The notes under the pieces were generated by a model, which saw nothing but the letters and a program-made list of their open reading frames with translations, searched no databases and was not told where the DNA came from. Source: Magnetococcales bacterium (GTDB taxonomy: Bacteria; Pseudomonadota; Magnetococcia; Magnetococcales; UBA8363). Taken from it: a stretch of DNA of 64,000 bases. Position numbers and translations under genes: made by a program. The stretch is taken from the NCBI GenBank assembly GCA_015228815.1, contig JADGCV010000002.1:1-64000 (forward strand). The letters are read 5' to 3'. Position 1 is the first letter of the stretch. Every line of letters begins with the position of its first letter. Below are positions 20,060 through 29,081 of the stretch, one piece after another.

Positions 20060-21295
20060 ATGCTGACGAAGGAACTGCTCCGGTTCAACCGTCTTCGTGA
20101 TGGACGCATCACCCCCCGCTTCATCGATGTCCAGAACCGGTCCTATCTGAATCTGGCCGAAGAAATGATCGGTATCTATGCCCGGGGCGAGGGATCCAGT
20201 CACGAAGAGATCGCCGAAATGGTTCAACCCATCATCGATGCGAGCCGTTCTTCCCTCATCGGCAAGGGTTTGAACAAACTTCTCCTCGACCGCTGCCTCT
20301 TCAAGGAACCCGATGGACAGGCGGAGGACCTGCGAATGTCGGTGTTTCTGGAAGCAGTCCGGCATTTGGCCTCGCCCACGGTGGGTCATCTGGAGGCGTT
20401 TCGCGAGGGGGTGGCCGGGGCGTTGGGACATACCGCCGATTCCCTGACCCAGACCCTGTTTTCCGATCTTCCCAATCGCCAGACCCTGTCCCATTTCCCT
20501 TCGTTGAAAGGGGAAGCATTGCTCAACCGCTACAACATGGCCCTGGTTCAAGGGCTGTTACTGGCGGCGACCCGAATGGAAGTGACCATCCAGGAAAACG
20601 ATGTCGGTCGGTTTCGCCGTTTTTTCCGGCAAATCAGATTTTTTCGCCTCCTGGCCTCCATCCGGCAAAGAGGGCCGGGGGAATATCATCTGATTCTGGA
20701 TGGCCCCTTGAGTCTTTTTGATCAGGTCCGTCGCTATGGTTTTCAGTTTGCGTCGCTGCTTCCCGCCGTCTGTCATCTGCGCCAATGGACCCTGACCGCC
20801 GACGTTCGACCCAAGGGGGGGGAAGAGGGCACCTTGACCCTCGACGAGGGGAGTGGCCTGGTGGCCCAGGATGCCCATACAACGGCCTACATTCCGCCAG
20901 AGTTCGAGCGATTCGCCCTTAAATTTGCCGAGGAAAACAAGGATTGGACCCTCCTTCCCGATCCCCACCTTCTTCACTTGAAGGGATCCGACCTGATCGC
21001 CGTCGATTTTACCTTTCGTCATGGCGATGGCCAGATGGTTCATCTGGAGATGTTTCATCGGTGGCACAAGGGACCATTGTTGCGGCGCTTGCAACAATTC
21101 GACACCCCGGGTCCGGTCGCCGACCTTGCCAATCTGGCCATTGCCGTCGATCGTGGACTCGCCAAGGATCCGACCCTGGCGGACGCTCTTGAAAAATCAC
21201 ACTATTTTCAGGAACATGGTTTTCTTTTCAATGAATTTCCCCTGGTCAGACGGGCCGTCGCCTGCCTGGAAGGGTTCCGGACGAGGGAGAAATGA
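20060..21295 (+). CDS. DUF790/Bax1-family nuclease
   Basis: A 411-residue protein with the DUF790 start MLTKELLRFNRLRDGRITPR and a C-terminal PD-(D/E)XK-like stretch: DLIAVDFTFRHGDG, then MVHLEMFHRWHKGPLLRRL. DUF790 proteins are Bax1 homologues. In archaea Bax1 binds XPB and cuts DNA 3' of bubbles, standing in for the XPG nuclease. The gene lies 21 bp after the XPB-like gene and so almost certainly works with it. Substrate preference in this bacterium is unknown, and the nuclease residues are inferred by alignment from memory. Confidence 0.75.
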   Translation: MLTKELLRFNRLRDGRITPRFIDVQNRSYLNLAEEMIGIYARGEGSSHEEIAEMVQPIIDASRSSLIGKGLNKLLLDRCLFKEPDGQAEDLRMSVFLEAVRHLASPTVGHLEAFREGVAGALGHTADSLTQTLFSDLPNRQTLSHFPSLKGEALLNRYNMALVQGLLLAATRMEVTIQENDVGRFRRFFRQIRFFRLLASIRQRGPGEYHLILDGPLSLFDQVRRYGFQFASLLPAVCHLRQWTLTADVRPKGGEEGTLTLDEGSGLVAQDAHTTAYIPPEFERFALKFAEENKDWTLLPDPHLLHLKGSDLIAVDFTFRHGDGQMVHLEMFHRWHKGPLLRRLQQFDTPGPVADLANLAIAVDRGLAKDPTLADALEKSHYFQEHGFLFNEFPLVRRAVACLEGFRTREK

Positions 21296-21296
21296 A

Positions 21297-21404
21297 ATGA
21301 TGAAGACCAACCACACCAGACATCGAAACCTTTATCGACGACGACCGGTGGATTATGATGCCACGGGTGGGGCGGCCTGGACGAAACGATCCAAGGAGGG
21401 TTGA
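21297..21404 (+). CDS. Small basic ORF between bax1-like gene and rpiB
   Basis: A 35-residue ORF (MMKTNHTRHRNLYRRRPVDY, then DATGGAAWTKRSKEG). It begins one base after the DUF790 stop, has GAGGGAG eight or more bases upstream inside that gene, and ends four bases before the rpiB ATG. Arg/Lys content is high. No family is recognised. The spacing fits an operon gene, but length alone cannot exclude chance. Confidence 0.35.
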   Translation: MMKTNHTRHRNLYRRRPVDYDATGGAAWTKRSKEG

Positions 21405-21408
21405 AGGC

Positions 21409-21855
21409 ATGAACCGATTGCTGCTGGCGTGTGATCATGGGGCCTGGATGTTGAAAAACGAGTTGGTGGCGCATGTGCGCGCCAGGCAGGGCTGGGAGGT
21501 GAACGATCTGGGTGTTCATGGTCCCGAGTCGGTGGACTATCCGGCCTATGCCGCGGAACTCTGTCGGCGAATTGTTCGTGGTGAATGTCACAGGGGTATT
21601 CTTCTGTGTGGCACGGGTCTGGGCATGTCGATGGCGGCCAATCGTTTCAAGGGGATTCGCGCCGCCCTCTGTCATGATGAATACACCGCCCGCATGTCAC
21701 GCCAACACAACGATGCCAATGTCCTGGTCCTGGGCGGACGGGTGCTTGGCCCTGGCCTGGCCGTGGCCATTGTCGATGTCTGGCTTGAGGAACCGTTCGC
21801 CGGAGGCCGTCATCAGCGACGTATCGATGCCCTCGATACCCCCTTGATACCGTAG
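21409..21855 (+). CDS. rpiB: Ribose-5-phosphate isomerase B
   Basis: A 148-residue RpiB/LacAB-family sugar isomerase that interconverts ribose 5-phosphate and ribulose 5-phosphate. Signatures are LLLACDHGAW at the N-terminus, DYPAYA, the active-site ILLCGTGLGMSMAANR and ANVLVLGGRVLG. The start at 21409 has AAGGAGG upstream, while the longer frame from 21355 lacks a site. In many Proteobacteria rpiB precedes glyA as here, so it may be co-transcribed with glyA. Ribulose 5-phosphate also feeds the riboflavin genes downstream. Confidence 0.92.
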   Translation: MNRLLLACDHGAWMLKNELVAHVRARQGWEVNDLGVHGPESVDYPAYAAELCRRIVRGECHRGILLCGTGLGMSMAANRFKGIRAALCHDEYTARMSRQHNDANVLVLGGRVLGPGLAVAIVDVWLEEPFAGGRHQRRIDALDTPLIP

Positions 21856-21947
21856 TCGGCTTCGATACCGGTATCCGCCCGGGTTCTCCCTGATGCTTCG
21901 TTGCCCGACCTCCATTTGCCGCTTCATCATATCCACGAGGATTGTCC

Positions 21948-23219
21948 ATGATTGATTCGTCCGCCTCTCTCTCGATCGTCGATCCGGAACTTTATGCCGC
22001 CATTCGCGACGAGCTTACCCGTCAGCGCGACCAGATCGAACTGATCGCCTCGGAAAACATCGTCTCCCGCGCCGTGCTCGAAGCCCAGGGCAGCGTCATG
22101 ACCAACAAGTATGCCGAGGGCTATCCCGGCAAGCGTTACTATGGTGGCTGTGATTTTGTCGATCGTGCCGAGTCCCTGGCCATCTCCAGGGCCAAGATGC
22201 TTTTTGGCTGTGAATATGCCAACGTTCAACCTCACTCGGGTTCCCAGGCCAACATGGCCGCCTTCATGGCGCTGGCCGTGGCGGGAGACCCCCTCCTCGG
22301 AATGTCGCTTGCCCATGGCGGCCACCTGACCCATGGGGCCGCCCCAAACTTTTCGGGCCAGTTGTTCCGCCCGGTTCAATATGGCCTCCATCCCGAAACC
22401 GAAACCATCAATTATGACGAAGTGGAACGTTTGGCGCACGAACATCGTCCCCGTATCATCGTCGCCGGGGCCTCGGCCTATAGCCGCGTCATCGACTTTC
22501 CCCGTTTCCGCAAAATCTGTGATGCCGTCGGTGCCGATCTGGTGGTGGACATGGCCCATTTTGCCGGTCTTGTCGCGGCAGGAGAACACCCAAGTCCCTT
22601 CCCCCATGCCGACATCGTCACCACCACCACCCACAAGACCCTTCGTGGTCCTCGTGGCGGCATGATCCTGACCAATCGGGAAGACCTGGCCAAGAAGATC
22701 AATTCAAAAATTTTTCCCGGAATCCAGGGGGGCCCGCTGGAACATGTCATCGCCGCCAAGGCGGTTGCCTTTCTTGAGGCGCTGCAACCCGAATTCAAGG
22801 AGTATGCCCGCCGCATCCGGACCAACGCCAACGCCCTGGCCGAAACCCTGGTGGCCCAGGGGCTTCGGATCGTTTCTGGAGGCACGGACAATCACCTGAT
22901 GCTGGTCGATCTGACTTCGCGCAACATTACCGGCAAGGAGGCCGAGGCGGCTCTGGAACGCGCTGGCATCACCTGCAACAAAAACGCCATCCCCAACGAT
23001 CCCCGATCCCCGTTCATCACCTCGGGCATCCGCCTGGGGACCCCGGCGGCAACGACCCGGGGGTTCGACGCGGAAGATTTCAGAAACATTGGACGGTGGA
23101 TCGTCCGGGTGGTGGATGCCGTCTCTTCGCAGGGTGGGAGCGATCCCAAGGTGGAGGAAGAGGTGCGCCATCAGACCCTGGCCTTGTGTCGGCGTTATCC
23201 GGTTTATCCGAACATGTGA
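21948..23219 (+). CDS. glyA: Serine hydroxymethyltransferase
   Basis: This PLP enzyme converts serine and tetrahydrofolate to glycine and methylene-tetrahydrofolate. The 423-residue length is normal. Signatures include [27 protein letters not shown], the PLP-lysine motif [26 protein letters not shown] and the C-terminal [15 protein letters not shown]. The ATG at 21948 follows CGAGG; a TTG two codons earlier is less likely. It is followed by a 300-bp intergenic repeat before ribD. Confidence 0.96.
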   Translation: MIDSSASLSIVDPELYAAIRDELTRQRDQIELIASENIVSRAVLEAQGSVMTNKYAEGYPGKRYYGGCDFVDRAESLAISRAKMLFGCEYANVQPHSGSQANMAAFMALAVAGDPLLGMSLAHGGHLTHGAAPNFSGQLFRPVQYGLHPETETINYDEVERLAHEHRPRIIVAGASAYSRVIDFPRFRKICDAVGADLVVDMAHFAGLVAAGEHPSPFPHADIVTTTTHKTLRGPRGGMILTNREDLAKKINSKIFPGIQGGPLEHVIAAKAVAFLEALQPEFKEYARRIRTNANALAETLVAQGLRIVSGGTDNHLMLVDLTSRNITGKEAEAALERAGITCNKNAIPNDPRSPFITSGIRLGTPAATTRGFDAEDFRNIGRWIVRVVDAVSSQGGSDPKVEEEVRHQTLALCRRYPVYPNM

Positions 23220-23237
23220 TCTTTGTCGGAAAGAAAA

Positions 23238-23495
23238 GTAACTGCCCAGGTATCTTCCGGGTTCAATTTTTGAAAGAAAAAAGGGGTCTGTTCGCGTTTT
23301 TTGCGAAGAAGGGCAACCCCCTTGCGTGAAAACTTGCAATGCGTCCCGATCTTTTCGCAAAAACCAGGCGCGCGCCTCAAGCAAGATTCCCGCAAAAACC
23401 ACGAGGGAATCTTGCTTCGGGTGAAAGGGCGCGTGAAAGTCAAAATCAAAGTCAAAACCCTGGGGGCAATCCCCCAGACCCCTTTTTTCTTTCAA
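23238..23495 (+). repeat. Long copy of dispersed palindromic repeat
   Basis: This occupies most of the glyA-ribD gap. It has a 5' box (23238-23269, ending CCGGGTTCAATTTT), a left arm at 23270-23290 (TTGAAAGAAAAAAGGGGTCTG) and an inverted right arm at 23475-23495. Between the arms, which are adjacent in the copy at 52603-52692, lies about 180 bp holding a TTCGCG/CGCGAA-type hairpin and an inverted repeat of GCAAGATTCCC (about 23381-23414). A GGGGGCAATCCCCC hairpin sits at the right arm. The arms can also act as a glyA terminator. No FMN riboswitch was recognised here. Confidence 0.75.
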
Positions 23496-23530
23496 TATTT
23501 TTTTGAGGCATCGTTTTTTTGGAGCACGTC

Positions 23531-24658
23531 ATGTCGATGGATTTGCGGATGATGGATCGGGCACTGCGGCTTGCCGCGCGTGGTCTGGGCCGAACCCATC
23601 CCAATCCGGTCGTCGGCTGTCTTCTGGTCCGGGAAGGGCGGGTCGTGGGTCAGGGGTTTCACCCGAAGGCGGGCCTGGGACACGCCGAGGTTCATGCCCT
23701 GGCACAAGCCGGTCCTCTGGCGCGGGGCGCCACTGCCTATGTCACCCTGGAACCATGCAGCCATCAAGGACGTACCCCGCCATGCGCCGATGCCCTGATC
23801 AAGGCCGGAGTGACCGAAGTGGTCGCCGCCATGACCGATCCCGACCCCCGAGTGGCAGGCCGGGGGTTTGCGCGGCTGAAGGAGGCTGGTATAGTGGTCC
23901 GGGTTGGCCTCCGGGAGGCCCAGGCCTGGGCGCTGAATGCCCCTTTCATCAGTCGGGTCACCCGGGGACGACCGTTGGTTTCGCTCAAGATGGCCGCGTC
24001 GATGGATGGAAAGACGGCAACCCATACCGGGCAAAGCCAGTGGATCACCGGTCCCGAGGCACGGACCAGCGTCGCCCGCCTGCGCGACACCCATGATGTG
24101 GTCATGGTCGGGATCGGGACCCTTCTCGCCGACAATCCCCGTCTGAACTGCCGCATCGCCGGGGGGCGCGATCCGATTCGACTGGTGGTCGATTCAGGTC
24201 TGCGTTTTCCATTGGATGCGGCGATTTGGACGGCATCCAATGGTGCGCCTTTGTGGATTGCCACGATTGCGGCGGCGAATCACGAAACAGCCCGCTGCCT
24301 GCGTGATCGGGGCGCGGAACTTCTGATCTGCCGTGACGACGGCCAGGGACGGGTCGATCTGGCCGACATGATGCGGCGTTTGGCCGGCATGGGGGTCAAC
24401 AGCGTCCTGTCGGAGGCGGGAAGCACCTTGACCCGATCGCTGCTGACAGAGGGACTGGTGGATCGTTTGTTTTTGTACCTGGCCCCCATGTTCATCGGTG
24501 GCGTGAATGCACCCGGTCTCCTTGGTGGTGCGGGCGCATCCTTTCTGTCCGAGGCCATCGCATTGCAGGGGCTTGAGGTGACACATCTGGGCAAGGATGT
24601 GCTGTTGACCGCGACTTTGGGTGATTTCATGCGGAATGGACCATGTTTACCGGCCTGA
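23531..24658 (+). CDS. ribD: Bifunctional riboflavin deaminase/reductase RibD
   Basis: A 375-residue fusion. The N-terminal zinc deaminase has GRTHPNPVVGC, HAEVHAL and PCSHQGRTPPC; the C-terminal reductase has PLVSLKMAASMDGKTA and SEAGSTLTRSLL. It performs two consecutive steps from the GTP-derived pyrimidine to ribityl-uracil. The ATG at 23531 has GGAG seven bases upstream. It overlaps ribE by 16 bp and opens the ribD-ribE-ribBA-ribH operon. Confidence 0.95.
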   Translation: MSMDLRMMDRALRLAARGLGRTHPNPVVGCLLVREGRVVGQGFHPKAGLGHAEVHALAQAGPLARGATAYVTLEPCSHQGRTPPCADALIKAGVTEVVAAMTDPDPRVAGRGFARLKEAGIVVRVGLREAQAWALNAPFISRVTRGRPLVSLKMAASMDGKTATHTGQSQWITGPEARTSVARLRDTHDVVMVGIGTLLADNPRLNCRIAGGRDPIRLVVDSGLRFPLDAAIWTASNGAPLWIATIAAANHETARCLRDRGAELLICRDDGQGRVDLADMMRRLAGMGVNSVLSEAGSTLTRSLLTEGLVDRLFLYLAPMFIGGVNAPGLLGGAGASFLSEAIALQGLEVTHLGKDVLLTATLGDFMRNGPCLPA

Positions 24659-25302
24659 TCGAGGATACCGGCGCCATTCAGAGCCTGCAAAAAGGCGGCT
24701 CCTCGTGGATCCTGGGGGTGCGTGCCCCTTTCGACATGGCCACGGTGGCGCTGGGCGATTCCATCGCCATCAATGGGGTGTGCCTGACGGTGGTCACCAG
24801 GGAAGCGACCGGTTTTTCCGTCCAGGTCTCACGGGAGACGGTCGCGGTCACGACCATGGCACAGCTGCGCATCGGTCAGACGGTCAACCTGGAACGGGCC
24901 CTGGTTCTGGGAGGTCGCCTGGACGGACATCTCGTTCAGGGACATGTGGATTGCGTGGGTGCGGTCGAACGTCTGGTACCTCGTGGGGATTCTCTGGGCA
25001 TTTGGTTCCGTGTGCCCGCCACCTTTGGGCGTTATATTATCGCCAAGGGTTCCATTGCCATCGATGGGGTCAGTCTGACGGTCAATGAAGTGGTGGATGA
25101 CGACGCGGTCACCCGGTTTTGCGTCAACATCATCCCCCATACCGGAAAGAAAACCACCCTCGCCACCCTGACCACGGGCAGCCGTGTCAATGTGGAAACC
25201 GACCTCCTGGGCCGCTACGTGGAACGGCTCCTGACGGCGGGAAACCCGTTACGTCCATCATCGATCGTCGATGAGGCTTTTTTGACCAGGAAAGGTTTCT
25301 AG
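24643..25302 (+). CDS. ribE: Riboflavin synthase, alpha chain
   Basis: A 219-residue enzyme that dismutates two 6,7-dimethyl-8-ribityllumazines into riboflavin and the pyrimidine precursor. It begins [12 protein letters not shown] and has two tandem lumazine-binding halves; the second repeats the pattern [11 protein letters not shown] and ends in [15 protein letters not shown]. It starts inside the ribD 3' end, so translation is coupled. Also called ribC in some genomes. Confidence 0.95.
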   Translation: MFTGLIEDTGAIQSLQKGGSSWILGVRAPFDMATVALGDSIAINGVCLTVVTREATGFSVQVSRETVAVTTMAQLRIGQTVNLERALVLGGRLDGHLVQGHVDCVGAVERLVPRGDSLGIWFRVPATFGRYIIAKGSIAIDGVSLTVNEVVDDDAVTRFCVNIIPHTGKKTTLATLTTGSRVNVETDLLGRYVERLLTAGNPLRPSSIVDEAFLTRKGF

Positions 25303-25306
25303 GGAC

Positions 25307-26554
25307 ATGTCCTCGGACTTCAACTCCATACAGGAAATCATCGAGGATTTCCGCCAGGGACGGATGATCATCCTTGTCGATGATGAAAACCGTGAGAACG
25401 AAGGCGATTTGATCATACCCGCCGAGGATTGCACGTCCGAGGCGGTGAATTTCATGGCCCGATTCGGTCGTGGTCTGATCTGTCTGGCGATGACCCGGGA
25501 ACGGGTCGAATATCTTCAGATTCCGCTCATGGTGGTGGACAACGATGCCAAGTTCAAGACCGCCTTCACCGTATCCATCGAAGCGAAAACCGGTGTCACC
25601 ACCGGTATTTCTGCCCATGACCGCGCCCGGACCATTGCTGTTGCCATCGATGAGCAGAGCCTTCCCACGGACCTTGTCCGTCCGGGACATGTCTTTCCCC
25701 TGATTGCCAAGGACGGCGGGGTTCTGGTACGGGCCGGACATACCGAGGCCTCGGTCGATCTGGCACGGATGGCGGGTCGCAAACCGGCGGCGGTCATCTG
25801 CGAAATCTTGAACGAAAACGGTACCATGGCCCGGGTCCCGGACCTGATTCCCTTTGCACGGAACCATGGCATCAAGATCGGGACCATCGCCGATTTGATC
25901 TCTTACAGAACCCAGAACGAAAAACTGGTCCATCGTCAGGTCGAAACCCGGCTTCCTTCCCACTTCGGGGGAGAATGGCGCCTGATCGTGTATACCAACG
26001 ATGTCGATGCCTTTCAACACGTCGCCCTGATCAAGGGGGAAATCGACTCGAATCGACCGGTCCTGGTGCGGGTCCACAGCGAATGCCTGACGGGCGATCT
26101 TTTTGGTTCCGAGCGCTGCGATTGCGGCAGTCAGTTGCATTCGGCGATGCGCCATATCGGTCAGGAAGGGTGCGGGGTGCTTCTGTACCTGCGCCAGGAA
26201 GGGCGCGGGATCGGACTGATCAACAAGATGCATGCCTACAACCTTCAGGACCAGGGACTGGATACGGTCGAGGCCAACAAGAAACTTGGATTTCCCGCCG
26301 ATTTGCGTGATTATGGCATCGGGGCGCAGATGCTTCGGGATGTCGGGGTTCGCAAGATCCGGATCATGACCAACAACCCGAAAAAAATCATCGCCCTGGA
26401 AGGGTATGGCCTGGAAGTGACGGAACGGGTTCCCATTGCCATTCCGGCCAACCACAGCAACGCCCAGTATCTGGCGACCAAACGCCACAAACTGGGTCAT
26501 TTCCTTCCCGCAAGCCTTCCGGAGTTGGAAGAACAAGACGAGAAGAGTTCATAG
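25307..26554 (+). CDS. ribBA: Bifunctional DHBP synthase / GTP cyclohydrolase II
   Basis: A 415-residue fusion of the two committed enzymes of riboflavin synthesis. The N-terminal DHBP synthase has [24 protein letters not shown] and [11 protein letters not shown]. The C-terminal cyclohydrolase II has the zinc Cys motif [11 protein letters not shown] and [11 protein letters not shown]. Both halves keep their key residues: the C-terminal domain retains all three zinc cysteines, so it is probably active. It lies four bases after ribE. Confidence 0.94.
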   Translation: MSSDFNSIQEIIEDFRQGRMIILVDDENRENEGDLIIPAEDCTSEAVNFMARFGRGLICLAMTRERVEYLQIPLMVVDNDAKFKTAFTVSIEAKTGVTTGISAHDRARTIAVAIDEQSLPTDLVRPGHVFPLIAKDGGVLVRAGHTEASVDLARMAGRKPAAVICEILNENGTMARVPDLIPFARNHGIKIGTIADLISYRTQNEKLVHRQVETRLPSHFGGEWRLIVYTNDVDAFQHVALIKGEIDSNRPVLVRVHSECLTGDLFGSERCDCGSQLHSAMRHIGQEGCGVLLYLRQEGRGIGLINKMHAYNLQDQGLDTVEANKKLGFPADLRDYGIGAQMLRDVGVRKIRIMTNNPKKIIALEGYGLEVTERVPIAIPANHSNAQYLATKRHKLGHFLPASLPELEEQDEKSS

Positions 26555-26646
26555 CAGCGTGGCAATGCCGGGAGGTTTCGCGGAACATTTTCCGGTTCAA
26601 GAACAGCAAGGCGCACATCCCATCCTATTTCAACGAAAGTCGATTC

Positions 26647-27123
26647 ATGTCCGAACAGGTTCGCATTCTGGAAGGTCGTCTGGACGCCGGTCAGGGAGGG
26701 GTTTACGGCATTATCGTCTCCCGGTTCAATGGATTCATCACCGAACGCCTGCTGGAGGGGGCGCTCGATTGTTTTCACCGACATGGGATCGAGACATCGG
26801 GGATTACCGTGGTCCGGGTCCCCGGGGCCTTCGAGATTCCCATGGCCCTGTCCCGGATGGCCAGGAGCGGCCAATATGCCGGGATTGCCTGTCTGGGTGC
26901 GGTCATCCGCGGCGCGACGCCTCATTTCGACTATGTCGCCGCGGAGGTCAGCAAGGGGGTCGCCGCCATCGCCATGGAGAGCGGAATTCCGGTGGGGTTT
27001 GGCGTGTTGACGACCGATACGGTGGAACAGGCCATCGATCGGGCCGGGACCAAGGCGGGCAACAAGGGATGGGAAACCGCGCTTTCCCTGATCGAAATGG
27101 TCAATCTGTTCACAAAAATATGA
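26647..27123 (+). CDS. ribH: 6,7-dimethyl-8-ribityllumazine synthase
   Basis: A 158-residue lumazine synthase that condenses ribityl-uracil with dihydroxybutanone phosphate. Motifs are [25 protein letters not shown] and [16 protein letters not shown], the last carrying the catalytic His. It normally assembles into pentamers or 60-mers. A 92-bp gap follows ribBA. Placement before nusB is a very common bacterial order. Confidence 0.95.
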   Translation: MSEQVRILEGRLDAGQGGVYGIIVSRFNGFITERLLEGALDCFHRHGIETSGITVVRVPGAFEIPMALSRMARSGQYAGIACLGAVIRGATPHFDYVAAEVSKGVAAIAMESGIPVGFGVLTTDTVEQAIDRAGTKAGNKGWETALSLIEMVNLFTKI

Positions 27124-27249
27124 TGCCTGTCGTCTGGTCGGGGGGTGTCTTGGTCCGGAAAACGGGGCGAAAGGTTGCAGCTGTCGCATCCAGGCCAACG
27201 CCAGGGCCGAATCATGATTCATGACCCGCGACCGATACGGGACGGTACA

Positions 27250-27744
27250 ATGACCCAGGACACCTCCACCCTCGATCCGATGGAACTTGCCCGCGCCGCT
27301 CAGCATCCCGCGGGACGACACAAGGCCAGGGAACTGACCTTGCAGGCCCTTTACCAGAGTGACATCACCGGCGAACACATCCGCCATGCCGTGGAACAAT
27401 TGAGCGAGGAGATCCAGGCCGGTCATGTCGATATGGACTATTTTCAACGAATCGCCTCGGGGACATGGAACCGGATCGAGGACCTGGACCAACGCATTTC
27501 CCAGGCGACGGACAACTGGTCGATGCACCGGATCGCCGCCATCGATCGCAATATTCTGCGGCTGGCGGTTTTTGAACTGATGACCCAACCGGATCTGGAG
27601 ATTGGTATCATCATCAACGAGGCCATCATTCTGTCCAAGCGTTATGGGGACAAGAAATCGAGTGCTTTTGTCAATGGGGTTTTGGACCGCCTGGCGCGGG
27701 AGGTCCGTCCCCGAGTCGATGGGAGTGACAAGCGTGACGAATGA
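27250..27744 (+). CDS. nusB: Transcription antitermination factor NusB
   Basis: A 164-residue all-helical protein that, with NusE, binds boxA RNA for antitermination of rRNA operons. The signatures are RHKARELTLQALYQSD, IAAIDRNILRLAVFEL and INEAIILSKRYGDKKSSAFVNGVLDRL. The ATG at 27250 is preferred to 27214 because little sequence precedes the conserved region, but either could be used. It overlaps thiL. Confidence 0.93.
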   Translation: MTQDTSTLDPMELARAAQHPAGRHKARELTLQALYQSDITGEHIRHAVEQLSEEIQAGHVDMDYFQRIASGTWNRIEDLDQRISQATDNWSMHRIAAIDRNILRLAVFELMTQPDLEIGIIINEAIILSKRYGDKKSSAFVNGVLDRLAREVRPRVDGSDKRDE

Positions 27745-28753
27745 CGCAACGGTGGCATCGCTGGGGGAATTCGGTCTCATCGATCACTGTTTCAAGACTT
27801 TGGAGCGGACCGATGTACCCGGGGTGGGGATGGGGATTGGCGATGACGCTGCGGTGTTTCTGGTGCCCAGGACCCAGGATTTGCTGGCAACGACCGATAC
27901 CTTGGTGGAAGGGGTCCATTTTGTCCGGGACGCCGATCCCAGGGATCTGGGTTGGAAGGCGGTCGCGGTCAATCTGTCCGACATCGCCGCCATGGGAGGA
28001 GAACCCCGGTGGTATCTTCTTTCCATTACGCTGCCATCATCGACCCCCCTGGCGTGGGTGGAACGGCTGGCCCTGGGGATGAACGAGGCGGGGGCGCGGT
28101 TTCGGGTCACTCTGGCAGGTGGCAACACGACAAGGACGGACGGCCCGATCGTTTTGACCATCAACATGTTCGGCGTTGTCGGTCATGAACGTTCCTTGCT
28201 GCGTGCCGGGGCCGCGGCGGGGAATCGGCTCTTCGTCTCGGGGACGATCGGTGATGCCGCGCTTGGTTTGCGTCATCTGCTTGGCGTGGACGAAACCCTC
28301 CGGCGGATGGATCCCGCCGCCATCCGGTTTCTGATGGAGCGACACCTGCGTCCGATGCCTCGGACCGACCTGGGACTGACCCTGGTGGACGCGGCCATTG
28401 CCCGGGCCGTCATCGATGTTTCCGATGGCCTTCTCGCGGACGCGCAACATTTGTGTCGCTCATCGGGTGTCGGCGCCGACATTGATCTTCGGCGGATTCC
28501 CCTTTCGCCACCCGCCCGCCAATGGCTGGAGGGTAGCGAACACGACCGATGGCCACTGCTGTTGACGGGAGGAGAGGATTACGAACTCTTGTTTGCCGTG
28601 GCCCCGGGAGCCGCCGACCAACTACCCGCGATCGCCGCCCGGTTGGGCGTGACCTTGACCGAAATCGGCATCGTCACCGATCGCAAGGAGGTCCGCCTTC
28701 TGGATAATGGCAACCCGCTTTCCTTCGCCGTTCCGGGGTTCAGACATTTTTGA
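27719..28753 (+). CDS. thiL: Thiamine-monophosphate kinase
   Basis: A 344-residue kinase that phosphorylates thiamine monophosphate to thiamine pyrophosphate. It belongs to the AIR synthase/PurM-like family: MGIGDDAAVFLV, TTDTLVEGVHF, AVAVNLSDIAAMGGEP, VIDVSDGLLADAQHL and GGEDYELLFAV. The start overlaps the nusB end; ATG 27719 or GTG 27734 are both possible. The ribH-nusB-thiL order is widely conserved. Confidence 0.94.
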   Translation: MGVTSVTNDATVASLGEFGLIDHCFKTLERTDVPGVGMGIGDDAAVFLVPRTQDLLATTDTLVEGVHFVRDADPRDLGWKAVAVNLSDIAAMGGEPRWYLLSITLPSSTPLAWVERLALGMNEAGARFRVTLAGGNTTRTDGPIVLTINMFGVVGHERSLLRAGAAAGNRLFVSGTIGDAALGLRHLLGVDETLRRMDPAAIRFLMERHLRPMPRTDLGLTLVDAAIARAVIDVSDGLLADAQHLCRSSGVGADIDLRRIPLSPPARQWLEGSEHDRWPLLLTGGEDYELLFAVAPGAADQLPAIAARLGVTLTEIGIVTDRKEVRLLDNGNPLSFAVPGFRHF

Positions 28754-28867
28754 TCGTGACGTGTCACGGTACGTAGCGCGAAGCCCAGCCCGTCGATTCC
28801 AGAGCACGTTTGGATAGTGTATTCTGAAAGAAGTTTGCTGGAAAGTAACCGAACCAGACAACCGATC

Positions 28868-28896
28868 GTACCGTCAATTCTACGGTACCCTGTTTT
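28868..28896 (+). terminator. Possible terminator after thiL
   Basis: GTACCGT (28868-28874) pairs with ACGGTAC (28882-28888), followed by CCTGTTTTT. It lies about 115 bp after the thiL stop. A shorter perfect hairpin (CGTGAC/GTCACG, 28755-28768) sits at the thiL stop without a T-tract. Confidence 0.4.
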
Positions 28897-28913
28897 TCCA
28901 GTGTTATCAAGGA

Positions 28914-29081
28914 ATGAAATTCCGAACCTCGAACAAGTTCGAGGAATGGGTCCGCGAACTGTTTTTCCCGGCATTCAAAAATGATATGATGACCTGGAAA
29001 TGCCGTGATCATCAGGGTTCGCTGCCAGAAGTTGTTGCATGGGTTTCCGGTCGAAATTCGCGCCATCGGGTCGAGAAATGA
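28914..29081 (+). CDS. Small ORF coupled to the chemoreceptor gene
   Basis: A 55-residue ORF ([20 protein letters not shown], then [15 protein letters not shown], and a basic tail ending HRVEK). Its TGA overlaps the receptor start codon as ATGA, a typical coupling arrangement. The N-terminal codons lie in a perfect 8-bp hairpin (CCTCGAAC/GTTCGAGG, 28927-28944), which could control translation. No family recognised. A 100-residue minus-strand frame overlaps the same stretch and is an alternative; neither is certain. Confidence 0.35.
   Translation: MKFRTSNKFEEWVRELFFPAFKNDMMTWKCRDHQGSLPEVVAWVSGRNSRHRVEK

Noticed and set aside
18806-20551. 581-residue minus-strand frame opposite the XPB-like gene
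   Set aside because: Overlaps two genes with complete motifs and shows no domain of its own.
23220-23530. FMN riboswitch before ribD
   Set aside because: The stretch is fully explained by the palindromic repeat and none of the conserved FMN-element helices were seen.
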